Positions 23,701 through 36,726 of a stretch of DNA of 64,000 nt are shown here, piece after piece; the stretch's first letter is position 1, and each line of letters starts with the position of its first letter. A program made the translations under genes and the position numbers. This stretch comes from Cerrena zonata (taxonomy: Eukaryota; Basidiomycota; Agaricomycetes; Polyporales; Cerrenaceae), in the NCBI GenBank assembly GCA_038087015.1, contig JASBNA010000011.1, positions 372,001 to 436,000 on the forward strand. The letters are read 5' to 3'. Under the pieces are notes generated by a model, which had not been told where the DNA came from, ran no database searches, and worked only from the letters and a program-made list of their open reading frames with translations.

Positions 23701-25597
23701 TCTGTGTAGGTTCTCATTTTCTTCCAGATGACGAAAGTCATGGATATTATGGAGGATTTCCTCAAGAGCATGGGCTGGAAGTACTTGCGTTTAGATGGTG
23801 GAACGAAGACAGAGGATCGTGCTGGACATGTACAATTGTTCAACGCAAAGAACTCGGAGTACAAGGTCTTCATTCTGTCTACTCGTGCAGGTGGTCTCGG
23901 TCTCAATTTGCAAACTGCTGACACTGTCGTTATGTGAGTGCTGTCCGAACTACCTTCCTGTTTGTTTGGCTCATGCAATATTTATATAACAGCTTCGACT
24001 CGGACTGGAATCCTCACGCCGATTTGCAAGCTCAAGATCGAGCCCATCGTATTGGTCAAACCAAAGTTGTTCGAATCCTTCGTTTCATCACGGAAAAGAG
24101 TGTCGAGGAAGCCATGTTCGCCCGGGCTCGTTACAAGCTTGATATTGATGACAAGGTCATTCAAGCTGGTCGTTTCGATAACAAGTCAACGCAGGAAGAG
24201 CAAGAAGAGTTCTTGGTAAGTGTTTTTCTATTGTGATACATACTAGCACAGGTCTAACTGTTATTCTTAGCGTTCTATTCTTGAAGCTGATCAAGAGGAA
24301 GAGAACGAGGAGGCTGGCGACATGAACGATGAGGAAATCAACGAGATTATCTCTCGTTCAGATCAAGAGTCAATCATCTTCCGCGAAATGGATATTCAAC
24401 GAGAGCGCGAGGCTGCAGAGAGCTGGAAACAGCTCGGCAACAGGGGTAAACCACCGCCACCTCTGATTCAACTCGAAGAGCTTCCTGAATGTTATCGAAT
24501 GGATGAGCCCTTTACGGTTTCGGACGATTTGGATGAACTTGAGGGTAGAGGTCATCGAAAGAGGACTGTCGTCAACTACAATGACGGTCTTGACGACGAT
24601 ACTTGGGCAATGGTACGTGTCATTCTCATATACTGATAATAGCTACTTATACGAGTTTATTAGGCCCTTGAGGACGGTGAAGACATTCAAGAACTATCCG
24701 AGCGACATCGAGAGAGGAAGGACAGACGAGCCGCGAACAAAGTCGTTCGGGAAGCCGAATCTAGAGACTCCCCAGCAGTAGAGGTTGAAACTCCTCGTGG
24801 CAGTCGAAAACCAAAGAAGGGCAAGGCGAAGGCCGATCCTATATTGGACACTGCACTTGTTAGTGGGAAACGTAAACGCGGCGGTATGAAGTCGATGTCT
24901 GTTACACCCTCCATCAATGACGACGACGACGAAGAACGTGATTCTGTAAGTGTTACTACATATGCTGATGTAGAATCGTTACTAAATCGTTTTGGTAGAA
25001 ACGTCGCAAGACAAAGGCCAGTGAGGTTGTTCCTGCAGTGCGCGAGAAGATGAAGAAAGCCTTCAACGAATGTTACCGTGCTGTCCTCACCTGTGAAGAT
25101 GATACCGGCCGAAAGCGATGTGAACTCTTCAAAGAGTTACCAGACAAGAGAGTACGTGATAATGACGTTTCGTGATGCATTTGGTCCTGACCGATCTCGG
25201 TGGTCTATAGGAATATCCCGATTACTACCAGCTGATCAAGCAGCCTGTCGCTCTTTCCACTCTGAGAAAGCGTCTGTCAAGTAACTATTATAAGAATGTC
25301 TTGGACTTCCGGGAGGACTGGCGACTAATGTTCAACAACGCACGAACGTATAATCAGGAAGGGTCTTGGGTCTACGTGGACGCTGACGAGATGGAAAAGG
25401 TGTTCAATGCCACTTTCGAACGTGCTATCGTCGGTTCAGACTTGCCTGGAGCACCTCCTGGTGCAACTGCTTCATCATCCAACGACGTGGTCATGACCCC
25501 TGCCGAGGACCATCGACCACCACTGCCGAAGGGGAAACATAGCCGGAAGCAAGTCATCAGTGACGACGAGTATCTTACCCCTAGTGATGAGGAATAA
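20761..25597 (+). CDS. STH1: SNF2-family chromatin remodelling ATPase (STH1/SNF2), two N-terminal frame breaks
   Basis: This is the catalytic ATPase of a RSC- or SWI/SNF-type nucleosome remodeller. Exon 1 starts [21 protein letters not shown]-like segment reads [17 protein letters not shown], followed by a charged HSA region rich in [14 protein letters not shown]. The ATPase has the DEMGLGKT Walker A (about 22612) and [10 protein letters not shown], the latter reconstructed across an intron near 22919-22969. [19 protein letters not shown] and helicase-C motifs such as [21 protein letters not shown] follow. After these come the SnAC region, basic tracts and a C-terminal bromodomain with [33 protein letters not shown] and an acidic end. 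Two single-base frame breaks occur at about 21281-21288 (after PEHIQQA) and about 21385-21396 (after VKVHKGVT). Whether it is the Snf2 or Sth1 paralogue cannot be decided here; the moderate length and single bromodomain fit either. Confidence 0.9.
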
Positions 25598-26121
25598 TCG
25601 CCGACGCCCTGTTTGCGCCTATTTATTTGACTTCGTTAGTGTATCGCATTTTCTATATCTTGCATTCGTGATTGGCTGTACTTGTCTGTACCATTATAGT
25701 GATTCTTTTCGAGCAATTGAATGTTATTTCCACCTACGGTTTTCTGTGATGGCCGATTCTTGCCAGAGTACAATCAAGCTTGACATGGGTAATGTTCTCA
25801 TTGCACCTCAGCATGTAGTGATGTCACGCAATCAGCCACAAAGATCTCTTTGCAAACTCAGAGCTACTCTAACTATTTTGGTATTATATAGGTCGGGCCG
25901 TGGCCATATACTCAAGTGGGATTTCTGGACGAAGATAAGAGAAGGAGTACTCATACTTCGCATGAATTGAGCCATGAACCTTCCGGATTGCATGCTCAAA
26001 CCAAGTCATGTTATATATTAATATGATCGGCCGACCTCTCTCACATAAAAGGGACCTGCACAGGTACAGGAGCCTCGCAGAGTGAAAGCACTCACGAACA
26101 TCTTATCTCTAAATCGAAGTC
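25598..26121. other. Intergenic
   Basis: Holds the STH1 3' flank and the promoter of the dioxygenase gene. A TCACATAAAAGG stretch at about 26041-26052 is a plausible TATA-like element about 70 bp upstream of the next start. No gene recognised. Confidence 0.4.
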
Positions 26122-27609
26122 ATGGCCCCATCCGTTGCGGACCTTGCTCAAAGCACCGTCGAACAGGCTACCAATAGCGTAGCAAAGCTTAACTTGAAAG
26201 AAACGAAGCAAGAGAAGGTGGAAGAAGTACGTCCAAGACTTTCTCTTACCATCACACCTTTTACTCACTTACATCTTAGAAGGGGCCGTCGTACCCGTTT
26301 TACTATCCATACTGGGACGTAGACGAGAAGTTCCCTCCAACCGAATTATTCGGTACGTTTGTTCAAGTTCATGCGATGATGTCAGTCACGAACAGGCGAT
26401 AAACAGAACACACCGACCCTGGTTTGCGGGCAGATCCAAAGAAACCAAATCTATTGGGTCCCAACACCAAGGTCCAACACATTAGTCCCTACCTTGGTAC
26501 CGAAATTAGAGGAGTCCAAATCTCGCAACTCAGCGAAGCTGGACTCGACGAACTCGCGCTCTACGCTGCCGAACGCAAACTTCTGGTGTTCCGCGACCAA
26601 GACTTCAAAGACCTTGGCCCTGACAAACAAATTGCACTCACAAAGTAAGTCAATTTCCAACTGACGGCGTATCACTTTGATTTACGTGTTATTGTATTTG
26701 ACAGACGTTATGGTCCAATTCAACGTCATCCAACTTCAGGCAATGTGAAGGGGTATCCTGAGTTCCATGTTGGTGAGATACAAGATGCAACCTCATTGAA
26801 TCGACTTCGACACTGATTACTATGGACAGTTTACCGAGATGCTGACCGAGACCCCTTCAGAGAATACCTGGGGGCAAACCGATTGTTCAAGACAGGCTGG
26901 CACTCTGATGTTGTGAGTCACCTTCAACTCCAGAAATTAACGTCCTCGTGTTAAGGCATAAACTATAGTCCTACGAAAAACAACCCCCAGGCACCACTTT
27001 TTTCTTCATTCTCGACCAACCAGATGTCGGCGGAGACACGCTCTTTGCTTCGCAAGTAGAAGCCTACAACCGACTCTCTCCTGAATTCCAGAAACGTTTG
27101 GAGGGACTCAGAGCGGTTCATTCGGCTGTCGCTCAAGCAGAACATTCTAAACAACGTGGCGGACCTGTTCGTCGTGAGCCTGTTGAGACCGAGGTGAGTA
27201 TCCAACGTTGACGTTTATAACATGTAGTCGCTGTAAACACACTGTGTTCTACAGCACCCCCTTGTACGGAAACATCCTGTGACTGGAGAGAAGGCACTCT
27301 ACATCAACCAAGGTTTCACAAGACGTATCGTTGGATACAAAGACGAGGAATCAGAATGGTTGTTGAAGTTCCTCTTCGACCATATCTCGAAGGGCGCCGA
27401 TTTCATCGTCCGCGCAAGTTACGAGCCAGGAACTGTAGTCGTTTGGGTATGTCATTCAACTAGACAACTCATCCAAATCATTACTTACCGTGATGGGTGA
27501 CCAGGACAACCGAGTTACTGTCCACTCTGCCACTCCTGACTTCGACAAGACTATTCGACGACATGCTGTCCGCTTGACCCCTCAAGCCGAGGTACCCATC
27601 CCGGCATAA
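26122..27609 (+). CDS. TauD/TfdA-family Fe(II)/2-oxoglutarate dioxygenase
   Basis: Enzymes of this family hydroxylate small sulfonates or carboxylates such as taurine, alkylsulfonates or 2,4-D using Fe(II) and 2-oxoglutarate; yeast Jlp1 is an example. About eight exons give roughly 390 residues. Conserved parts are DPGLRADPKKPNLLGP, ISPYLGTEIRGVQIS, RKLLVFRDQDF, YGPIQRHP, and the metal-binding HxD in TGWHSDVSYE. PPGTTFFFILDQPDVGGDT, INQGFTRRIVGY, the distal His in DNRVTVHSA and the 2-oxoglutarate-binding Arg region RRHAVRLTP follow. The start was chosen from the first ATG ahead of a short charged N-terminus; the next exon begins KGPSYPFYYPYWD. All intron phases agree. The actual substrate cannot be told from sequence; a sulfonate scavenging role is the family default. 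Confidence 0.88.
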
Positions 27610-28137
27610 GGATTTGGTTCCCGGCCAAGTAAATGATGTCGAGTGTCTGTATGATATTCTTCTTGAGAAGATTTGTAAATGTAGCTATACATTGTTGTAT
27701 CATTTTTGCGACATAAATGAGAGATATTGAGACGATCTATCACCTCTGGAAATGTCGGAAAACGCGCACTTAGGCGAACGAAATCGTAATCGCACTTATT
27801 TGTGAATGCTCCGTATGGATGGATAGGAATCACAGAGGGTGAGATACGACAGATAGGTTAGTACAGTAGTTCGAAGATGTATCTTGTAACACATGTTAGC
27901 AAGGTTAGGGCTGCATGATAAAAATACAACTTTCAAGTTTATGTGCGTATAGAAGAAAATGTCGGGGATCCATGAAACCAACAAAGCAGGGTCATCATAC
28001 TGAGTTGAGAAAGCAAAAAGGACGCAATTCGAATTCGTAAAATACAAACGTTTCGACGATTCCAACAAGAATGAAGTAGATTGGTATGAAAAAGTAGAGG
28101 AGAGATAAAGAACTAGCACAGGATGTAAGGATATACT
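27610..28137. other. Convergent intergenic region
   Basis: Shared 3' flank between the convergent dioxygenase and copper-fist genes. Short minus-strand frames (27582-28119) overlap each other and show no domain. Confidence 0.4.
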
Positions 28138-29679
28138 TTAGCTCCCTGAACAACACCCTCCATGAACGGGACGACGTGCCGTAGGAGCTAGAATCGGACT
28201 GGTATGAATTTCGTGTGTCTCGGACCCGCAACCGCCGCAAGAACGGTCACAGCCACAGGACCCATCTGGGCAACCACATTTCCCTGCACAACATTGCAAC
28301 TTCGGTACACTGACCAAACCAAATGCAGGTCCACGTTCTTCCAGATGTCTGAGTCCGCCAGCGAAAAGCATCGAAGGGTATACTGTAGTGTCGGTTGGGT
28401 CCAAAGTACCACGTCTCTTCCGCTGAAGAGGAGCAGGAGGTAGGGAAATGGAATCCGCTCGGGCGAAGAATGAGTCTACAAAACTCGCGCCGGAAGAACC
28501 GATCGAAGCTCTTCCAGTTGATACACGTGAGGACAAACGAGAAGGGCCTGCCGTACAATGGTGAGAATGAACAGTTGGGAGTTCCACACCACCTTCGTAA
28601 TCGACGCAAGTACCACAACCATCTGGACAGTCCGCATGATCTTTACTAGCGTACTCGGGACCGCGATGCTCCACACACCCTGGGCAGGTGCAGCGGAAGC
28701 CACAAGAGCAACCAGAGCCTGCCAAAGCGGCGATTGAACTGAGTGGGGGCATTGTAGGGAATTCAGGAACGGCTGTAGGCGAGGCTGGGATTGGGGAAGG
28801 TGAGATAGGGGTGATGTGTGTATGAATTGGAGGAAGCGATGGCCCACGATGTTTGCTTGTTGGGGGAGGTGAGGGGGACGGCGAACTTCGCCCTTTGCGC
28901 TTGGTACTCTGGGTGGGATTCTCAGCAGGCTGGCAGCAACTACGAATTGGCTTGTCCATAATCGATGTATTGGTCGGAGGGAAAGCGGGGGAGACTGCAA
29001 TAGGTAGATCTTGGGTACATAGGGCTGCGGCATTGGCCAGAGCATCCAACCCGCTACATATTGTGGCTGCTGTAGCATCTGTTCGACAGTTGCAACTCCA
29101 AATATCCTTGCAAGTGCAAGGGTTGAGCAATGTGTCGACTGTAGACAACCCGATTAATATCTGAGTTTAGCTATAAATGCTGTACATACCTTTCGCTCGT
29201 GGGTTGGCGATGTACGGTAGGGCCTGGTCGGTTATGGCATCCTTAAGTCCATTGGGGAGGGCAGGAAGGATAGGGATAAACCGTTTCGCTAGTGGTTTTG
29301 CGAATTAGATTCACTCCAGATGATATTAAATGAAAGCGAGGGACTTACAAGCGGCGGTAAGCTGACGAACTTGAGGTTTTTCGGGCTTGGTATGACATTC
29401 GCATCTTGAATGGACTTTCTTCGTTTTGCGGAGATCACGGCATTGTTGACACTGCGAGACAGGTCGGCCTTTCTTCTTTACTTCAAATAGTGGTCTATCG
29501 TTATGAGCGCATGACGAAGAGCGATGTCCCTTTATACAGGATTCGCTGTCGGGATGTAAGACAAATAGGTATATATGAGATCTTTATCCATACCATGCGA
29601 ATTTCTTGTCGTTTACGATCACCTAGAAGAGGGGAGTTAGCTATGGAGCAGGAAGAAATGACTGTTGAATTTTTACCAT
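28138..29679 (-). CDS. Copper-fist transcription factor (Mac1/Ace1/Cuf1 type)
   Basis: This is a copper-sensing DNA-binding regulator of copper uptake or detoxification genes. The ATG at 29677-29679 is alone in its exon; an intron follows and the domain continues VIVNDKKFACESCIKGHRS, then CAHNDRPLFEVKKKGRPVSQC and RDLRKTKKVHSRCEC. These provide the Cys/His zinc site, the R/K-G-R-P minor-groove motif and the CxC of the copper fist. Downstream exons join in phase to TLLNPCTCKDIWSCNC, a long Pro/Ser-rich linker, and a Cys cluster with GSGCSCGFRCTCPGC and ADCPDGCGTC. A final Cys-rich tail has CCAGKCGCPDGSCGC and ends HGGCCSGS. The Cys clusters resemble the copper-regulatory repeats of Mac1/Cuf1 factors, so direct Cu(I) sensing is likely. 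About 430 residues. Confidence 0.92.
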
Positions 29680-30697
29680 GTTCAAAATGCCGGATGCATG
29701 AAAGCACTGTGCTAAGAGTGGTTGAGAGCTATAAGGGAGCCTAATAGTGCAATAGTGCCTCAGAGGACAGCACCAGTTAGACTGAGACGGTACGGGCGTC
29801 AACAGGCTCCGGCGAAAGACACGTGTAGCACCAAAGAGGCACAAATACGCTGCGCACTGGAAAAGGCAGGTGTTTAAGAACAGGCCGTGTGAAAACTGCC
29901 CACAGACAGCAGTGTCCACTTCACAAATTCGAGTTTACTGTCAAGCTGTGGGAAATACAGCGTAGATGGGATGTTCCAGTAGACAGAGGATTTAGGGGAT
30001 AGGTCGGCGATTTGTCGGGTTGGGATTCGTCGAGACAACACTGTGCTAAGTACGTTGGGGGCGATTGATAATTTTGAATCATGATCCCTATATAATATAT
30101 GGCAAAAATCCCTCATGAAGACGTGCGATGCTTACCGCGGGCTGGTTTCTACGGTCACCTAGACTGCATATCAAACTTCGCCAAAGGCAAAATCACCTCG
30201 GTGCCACTTGGTTGTATTCACTGGTAGCCCGGTTGGGTATCAATGACATGCATCATGGAAGTTGTAGGCTCTTCAGTGAGTGGATAGCATCTGCCAGTGG
30301 GAGTCCATGAAGAATGAGGCACTTATGCGTTCCATGGAGACCACACAAGTAAGTTGGTAGCACGGCTAGAAGTCCTCCATTTCGACGCGAGAGCGACCAG
30401 CATGAGAGCAAGTGTCATGGAAGGCAAGTTCAAAGATGACGCAGCGTACTATTGCTGATACATACACTCAGATTCCAAACAGCATCTCAGTTTCCCCGCG
30501 AAAATGCCTCAACCCAGCACGTGGTAAGTCGCACACGTCATAAGATAGACGCCCATGTAACAGGGTTTGGGTGGCGTTTTGAACTTTTAAAGTAGAGGTG
30601 CTGTGACTAACCGGAATGAATATTACTCTCGGCAGTGCTATCAATTGACCAACACTCATAACTTGCATTCTACGCTTTCTCATCAATATCACTCTAG
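29680..30697. other. Intergenic between divergent genes
   Basis: About 1 kb separates the divergent starts of the copper-fist factor and the ABC transporter, so both promoters lie here. The short frames (29874-30116, 30128-30310, 30468-30692) carry nothing recognisable. Confidence 0.4.
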
Positions 30698-33389
30698 ATG
30701 AAACGAAGAGGGAAGTCTCGTGGCGCGACTCGGAGGAAAGGAACCTTCGATCCTGATGACACGACGCGTGTAAAGCACACCCGAGTGGGTGTATGGGATT
30801 TATACGAAGAAATCACTCCAGAACTCCAAAATATACCTGGGGCCTCTAACTATGAACGATTCTTGGAGTGGAAACGCGATCTACCTTATGTATGGCTTAT
30901 GCTCAAAGATATCAGCAGCATACGACGGTGCTGGCCACTCTTTTTCTCGTATTTCTGTGTCGAGTTCGCATTGGCATTGATGCCAGCTATGAACTTATGG
31001 TATATTTCTCAAATTCTTGTGATTCTACGAGGACTCATTAACGCTTCATTTTAGGTTCAAAGGACAACTACTGACAATTGTCCAAAGGGCGGTGGAAACA
31101 CGTACTGTAGACAAAAATCTTCTCATGCAGATTACGCTAGGGGTGATCCTGTGTAAACTGATCATGAGGCTCCTCCGATGGGTGAAGCTTAAGCTGCAAT
31201 GGCCCTTAAGTTCCTCCCTGAAACAGCACTTCACCACACACCTTTTCGAGGCGCGAGCTCGTCTTGATGTACCTACATTTGAGAACGAAGCCATTCAAGC
31301 ACAACTTGAAGCTGCTTCCACAGGCGGAGGTCATTTCAGCATTGCTTGGGGCACATTCACAATGCTACTAGGGGTATTCACTACCGCCGTTCAGTTGATA
31401 TCGCAAGTATCAGTGTTGTGGCACACACTGAGCAGTCAGATGGATGGCCATCTTCTTGCCGCTGTGGGATTATTCCAGTCATTGGCTGAGGTTGTTCAGT
31501 GGAAGAGCAGAGGAAGATTGCGAGACGGTGGTAAGCATACGACCCATCACATTTGTATGAAGCTAACTCTAGCACTAGTGTGGGCAGCAACAACAAAAAA
31601 TCACGACTACATCAAACTACAAGGTCTGAAAAGACTCGTTGCCTTTTCTGAACACAGGAAAGAATTCGTGGCTGGAAATATGGCACAGTACACGCTCGCA
31701 CGTAAGGACTTTCTTTTGGACTTACCCTCTGCATACTAATTGACTCTACTTCAGTGTTCAAGCACCTGGCGACTAAAGTAGGACCAAATGTTGGCGAGTT
31801 TTGGGAAGTCTACGAAAATTTGATCCTACATGGTAGTCCAATCAGTGTGACTTGGATTTTTAATGCTGCCCTTGGAGAGTTGCCACAGGTAATTTCTCTG
31901 TTATCTGAATGCACGCTTATGTTAACCGCATGTCATTCAACCAGATCGTCTTTGCACTTCGTGCGGTACAATACCCATCCTCAATTCCAGTTTCATTAAC
32001 TACACTTCATCTCGTGTCGCAAAGTGTAAACACCTTTTCCCATTCCGTCTGGAGACTTATCGAACAGACTGGATCTATTGCTGACCAGATAGCATCTGTT
32101 CGCAAATTGTATGATGTCATGAAGATCCCCAACCAAGTCGTTGATGGTACGATACCTTTCCCCGAAGATGAACAGAAGATAAGGCACGGCGTCTCGCTCG
32201 AGTTCAGGTAAACACTCGTCATATTGGGGATCCGTCCTTCCGAGCTGATATAATCCCCTTAGACACGTCTCTTTCAAGTATCCCGGCTCCGAAGAATTTG
32301 CCCTACATGATATTTCCTTCAAACTAAAACAAGGGCAACTTTGCGTACGTGTCGAAGCCCTTCATCCTACACATAGGAAGCTAATGTAATACGACAGGTA
32401 ATCGTTGGAGATAACGGATCGGGGAAGAGTACGATATTAAAGCTTATAGTACGACTACACGACCCTACCGAGGGCGAAATTTTCGTAGACGGGAAAGATA
32501 TACGAACTCTAAAGCTTGCCGATCTTCGACAAGCCATTTCAGTTCTATTCCAAGATTATACCCACTTCCCACTCACAGTAAGCTCGAGGTCCTCTCGCCT
32601 TTTCACAATACTAATATGTGTTACCTCCTTCATAGATAAGGGACAACATCGCCTTAGGGGACCCCCAACACGCGGAAGACGAGGACCGTATTCGCTTGGC
32701 CGCTCGTCTCGGTGGGTCCGAAGACTTCATCAATAAACTGCCTGATGGTTTCGACACTTATCTGGACAGACCCGTTAAGGATCTTTATGGTGGCCTTCCG
32801 GAGGGTACCAAGACCTTGTTTGGCAGATCGGTCGATTACTCTGCTGTGAGAGGAGCAGGAGAGATGTCGAGCAAAACTCATGGCCTGAGTGGTGGTCAGA
32901 TGCAAAGACTTGCAGTGTATGTGATTCATTTGAAGCGATGCCTGACATGAAAGTCTTATGGTTTCCTTTTCGGTTTTAGCTCACGGACGTTCATGCGTTC
33001 GGTTGTTTCTGATGATTCTAGAGTGGGATTGTTGCTCTTCGATGAACCGAGTGCATCCCTGGATCCTATAGCGGAACACGGTACGTTAAAGCATGTTCTT
33101 TTTGACTCATTCACCAACTCATGTAACATGTAAGATTTGTTTGCTCGTTTACGTGAACTGCGAGGAAACAAGACTATGTTATTCTCCTCGCATCGATTTG
33201 GTAATCTAACACGACATGCTGATCTTATCCTGTGAGTTACATGTCCTTTCTCAATGACGTTGTCGCTAATACATGCATAGATACATGAGGAGCTCCCATA
33301 TAATAGAGACAGGGACTCATGATGAGCTACTGAAACACCAGGGCGACTATGCACGAATATGGAACCTGCAGGCGCAAGCGTTTCTTTGA
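30698..33389 (+). CDS. ABC half-transporter (membrane domain plus one ATPase domain)
   Basis: This is an exporter-type half transporter that would work as a dimer; the substrate is unknown. The N-terminus is basic (MKRRGKSRGATRRKGTFD), then a degenerate membrane region with hydrophobic helices such as CWPLFFSYFCVEFALALMPA and LQWPLSSSL. A helix-rich part around WGTFTMLLGVFTTAVQLIS follows. The ATPase domain contains EFRHVSFKYPGSEEFALHDI, Walker A VGDNGSGKST (about 32404), Q-loop VLFQDYTHFP, signature LSGGQMQRLAV (about 32886), Walker B LLLFDEPSASLDP (about 33033) and the switch His in FSSHRFG. The C-terminus is ARIWNLQAQAFL. All phases fit across about ten exons. There is an unusual insertion of roughly 30 residues before the signature (around GGLPEGTKTLFGRS). 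Fungal members of this group are usually annotated only as P-loop ATPases. Confidence 0.88.
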
Positions 33390-34813
33390 ACGAACTTAAT
33401 GATTATTGCTAGTCATATAACGATTTTGTATAATGCCCACGATGACTTTAGTAGGACTTCCGAAAGACATCATAGTTGTCTTCGGAGTGATTCGCTGACG
33501 GTCCTCACCAAGTTATAGGATCGCGTGACCCGCAAGATACATGTCAAAGTGTACAAAACCGTGTGGTCATCGTTGCTGCGTTATTGTAGAATCGAATATC
33601 ATTTCCAACGAACAATCAAGACACTGAGGTTGACGTGTGAGCTCTGGTACTTACTCAGCAATCGAATCATTACACAGTATGTCAAGCCTGAGGACGAAAA
33701 TAATATAGATCAAAGGGTTTCAGAGCATCAGCAATTTCATTTCTCTGTGTTGACGGGATGGGACTGTTCCTTCTCTCCCGAAAATTATGTAACGCCTGGT
33801 CTGCCTTGTAGCACTTTCAAGTTTCAACTTGAATAATTACCATAATAGGCCGCTGGACATGATCGATCCGAACAACGCCGCTAATTCTCCCACATTCTTC
33901 AAGTTTATAGACAAGGCTGCCAGCCAACTCATTTTGGCTTCGGACTAGTTTAAGGTGGAGTCATGCACATTGAGGGTGCGTCACCGTCTCGACTTAGAAT
34001 GTGCATCCTGAATTACCGATTAATATATAATTTTAGATCCGTAAGAAAAGGTTAACGTTGACAGTCCGAGATGATTACTCGGTCTCCGCTACATATTGTA
34101 TGGTTACTCAAGGAACCAACAAAAAACAAGCGACGTACGGTGTACCGGCGAAGTACAATTTTATACATCCGTTGCGAGAAGGCGATAATTGTTCGTGGGT
34201 AAGACATGCGCAGTTGTTGGCTTCAGCAAGGCCTTATTGCCAATTCCGATTCAATCTCAAGTTGAGCCGACAGCCGATCAATACAAAGCAGATCTTCGCT
34301 TATGTGCTACCAAGTAACAAGCGGCTAACACAACCATTGCTATCATGACAGTGACTGTTCTCGCATCCAGTGTCAACTTCGTACCTTTACGTTCCGTGCG
34401 CCATCATTTTCAGTCCTGTCAACCACTCGCGCGGACATGAACAGACCTTTCTGTCTATTATGCGAACGTGAACCGGCATTTAAATACAGCTCTAGAGACA
34501 TCTGTGCCGGTCAGCCCGACGGCAAGACTATCAGAAGTCGCATGACGGTTGGGAGATGTCTTCGATTTCCCATATGTATTCACTCTCCCTACGGGTGAAT
34601 AGTCCTGTCAGCCCCTACATCTTCCCCCCGACTGGCTCGCTCATCAGACTATTAACCACTGATGCTTCCCCTACATTAGAACTCATCAACCTACACTCAG
34701 GATCCTAACATTGAGAGGATAATCCGCCTCATCCGTAGTTCAATCTTGAAGAACGCGTAATCCGGTCTCTAAAAGAATCGTTATTTCGAGGCATCTAGAA
34801 CTTGCGACTTGTT
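33390..34813. other. Intergenic, no gene recognised
   Basis: Two open frames (33525-33836 and 34058-34348) lack domains, biased codon use or adjoining exons. The right end holds the promoter of the seven-helix protein gene. Confidence 0.4.
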
Positions 34814-36210
34814 ATGTCTCTCACAAACGGGACTTACTACGGACCTGTTGACGAAAGTCCTTCCGACATCTTCCTTGAGAAGACCTTCCTTGCCAGTGGA
34901 TACCTAACTGGCGTCGGGTATGGTACGAGTTCAACCTATTGCTAACGTAGTTGGAATCGCTGACCTTCGACCAGGAATACAGCTTGTCCTTTGGGCTGCG
35001 TGCGTCAGAAAACTATGGCGGCGTAAACCACGAATACGCTTCACAACCTTTCTCATCTCATACATAACTGTCTTATGTATCATGAATACGATATGGACAG
35101 CAACCTCTGCATATGGATTGCAGATCACGTTTATCGACAATCGAAATTACCCCGGAGGGCCACTGGGATTCTTGGTTGTAGAGTTTTCCCTACCAAGCAA
35201 CGTCCTATCACTGGCCTCGTACATCACGGGCAACATTTTGGCAGATGCTCTATTGGTAAGAATATCTATAGCCCGGGTACATTGGACAGATTCTGACACA
35301 GATTAAAGTTATGGCGGTGCCGAGTAATATGGACAGCTGCTTTTGATGTTTCCGCTCATTTCGTGATGATACTTCCTAGCATCATGCTTCTCGCTTCATT
35401 TGGTAGGTGCATAATGTTGTGTGTCGTTCTAGTAATGTTTTTGCTTATAAGAGCTGCGCTGCAACTATTACAGCTGTTGCAGTTGTGTTTGCCGTACAGA
35501 CTGCTTCTCCCGACGGACTGTTCTCTCAATCCACCACGAATTGGGCACTTCCATACTTCGGAATTTCCCTCTCTCTCAACATTCTTCTTACCATACTGAT
35601 TGTCGGCCGATGTGGTATTACACGCGAGAGGGCCAGGCAGTGTTCGGTAACAGCTATGGGAAGCATTATACGACCATATCCTCCATGTTCGTCGAGAGCG
35701 CGGCTCTTTATGCGATCTGCTCCATCTTGCTTCTTGCCACCTATGCCATTCAACATCCTATCAACCAAATATGGTTCGGACTAAGTCCGTCGGTACAGGT
35801 GAGCCTTCATAACTCTTTCTGTGTAGTAAGCAAATGAAACCTCTGACCTTATTCGGATCACATAGATGATTGCGAACTATCTTATCATTTATCGCGTAGC
35901 GGACGGCCGAGCGTGGTCTTCGGAGATGTTCACCAAGGCTACTGGAACGATATCATCGATAGGCTTCCACACGGACCCTTCATACCATGATGCAGCAATG
36001 ACTGGCAGCTCGGAACCCGCTAGTCCTACAGCAGTGTCACATTCACAACCTAGAGCTGCGGGCGATCCATTTCGGTCACTAGGAAATATTGATGATGGTG
36101 CGTCGTCGAGAAGTAAAGTTGACGAAATCTCCAAATCATTGGAGGGTTCAGGCCAGTCTGATACACAAAATGGCCGAGTGGTATCGTGGGTATCGAAAGA
36201 GACTGTCTGA
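34814..36210 (+). CDS. Seven-helix membrane protein, Agaricomycete family, paralogue 1, one frame break
   Basis: Function is unknown; this belongs to a large Agaricomycete family of plasma-membrane-like seven-helix proteins without a settled name. Exon 1 (34814-34922) encodes MSLTNGTYYGPVDESP and ends inside the first helix. Later exons carry LWAACVRKLWRRKPR, IDNRNYPGGPLGFL, LWRCRVIWTAA, LPYFGISLSLNILLTILIV, YGKHYTTISSMFVESAALY and YLIIYRVADGRAWSSEMF. A Ser-rich cytosolic tail of about 90 residues follows. Compared with the paralogue at 51.7-53.0 kb, the frame slips by one missing base at about 35606-35612 (IVGR to MWYYTREG). Everything else, including the donor choice near 35405, matches the paralogue. 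The slip is either an assembly indel or a disabling mutation. Confidence 0.8.
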
Positions 36211-36726
36211 ATGTTTTATAGAATTTCCCAGATTCAACACACGTTCTTTTCACCTTTCATCTACATGTCTAACACACGTCGCGACTATTGTAGGATATAA
36301 CTGTGCAATCAATCGTATATCGAAGTAAGCCCAAGAACTAGTAAGTACATAGCGAACAAGTAATGATTTAGTAGTATACAAAATTAACATCATTGGTGTT
36401 CGAGCGAGGCTTCCGCCTTTCTGTTCGTACTTCGTCTACTCCTCTCACAGCCCTCATAACCCTCATAGCCATCCCAAAAATCAAGTGCCCACTCATTGGA
36501 AGTGAGGTAAATTCCGCACAAGCTGCTCGTGTTGTTGAATCTTCTCTCTAAATAACTCGACATTTGGGGAGCGGTGAAATCCCGAACGAGGACCCAGGTC
36601 CTGTTGCAATCCCTTGCTTGAACAATACGCTCGAGTGAAGTAAGCACATATCACTACTATGTGATATGAGACACGCTTACATATTTGGCTGCACTACCGC
36701 GTGCAGATCCTCGAGCACCGCTCTAT
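36211..36726. other. Intergenic left of MITE
   Basis: Contains a minus-strand open frame of 85 codons (36390-36647). It may be the remnant of a gene whose upstream side is now occupied by the MITE, but it has no recognisable domain. Confidence 0.35.

Noticed and set aside
33525..34348. Two plus-strand open frames of about 100 codons
   Set aside because: No domain, signal peptide, codon bias or neighbouring exon.
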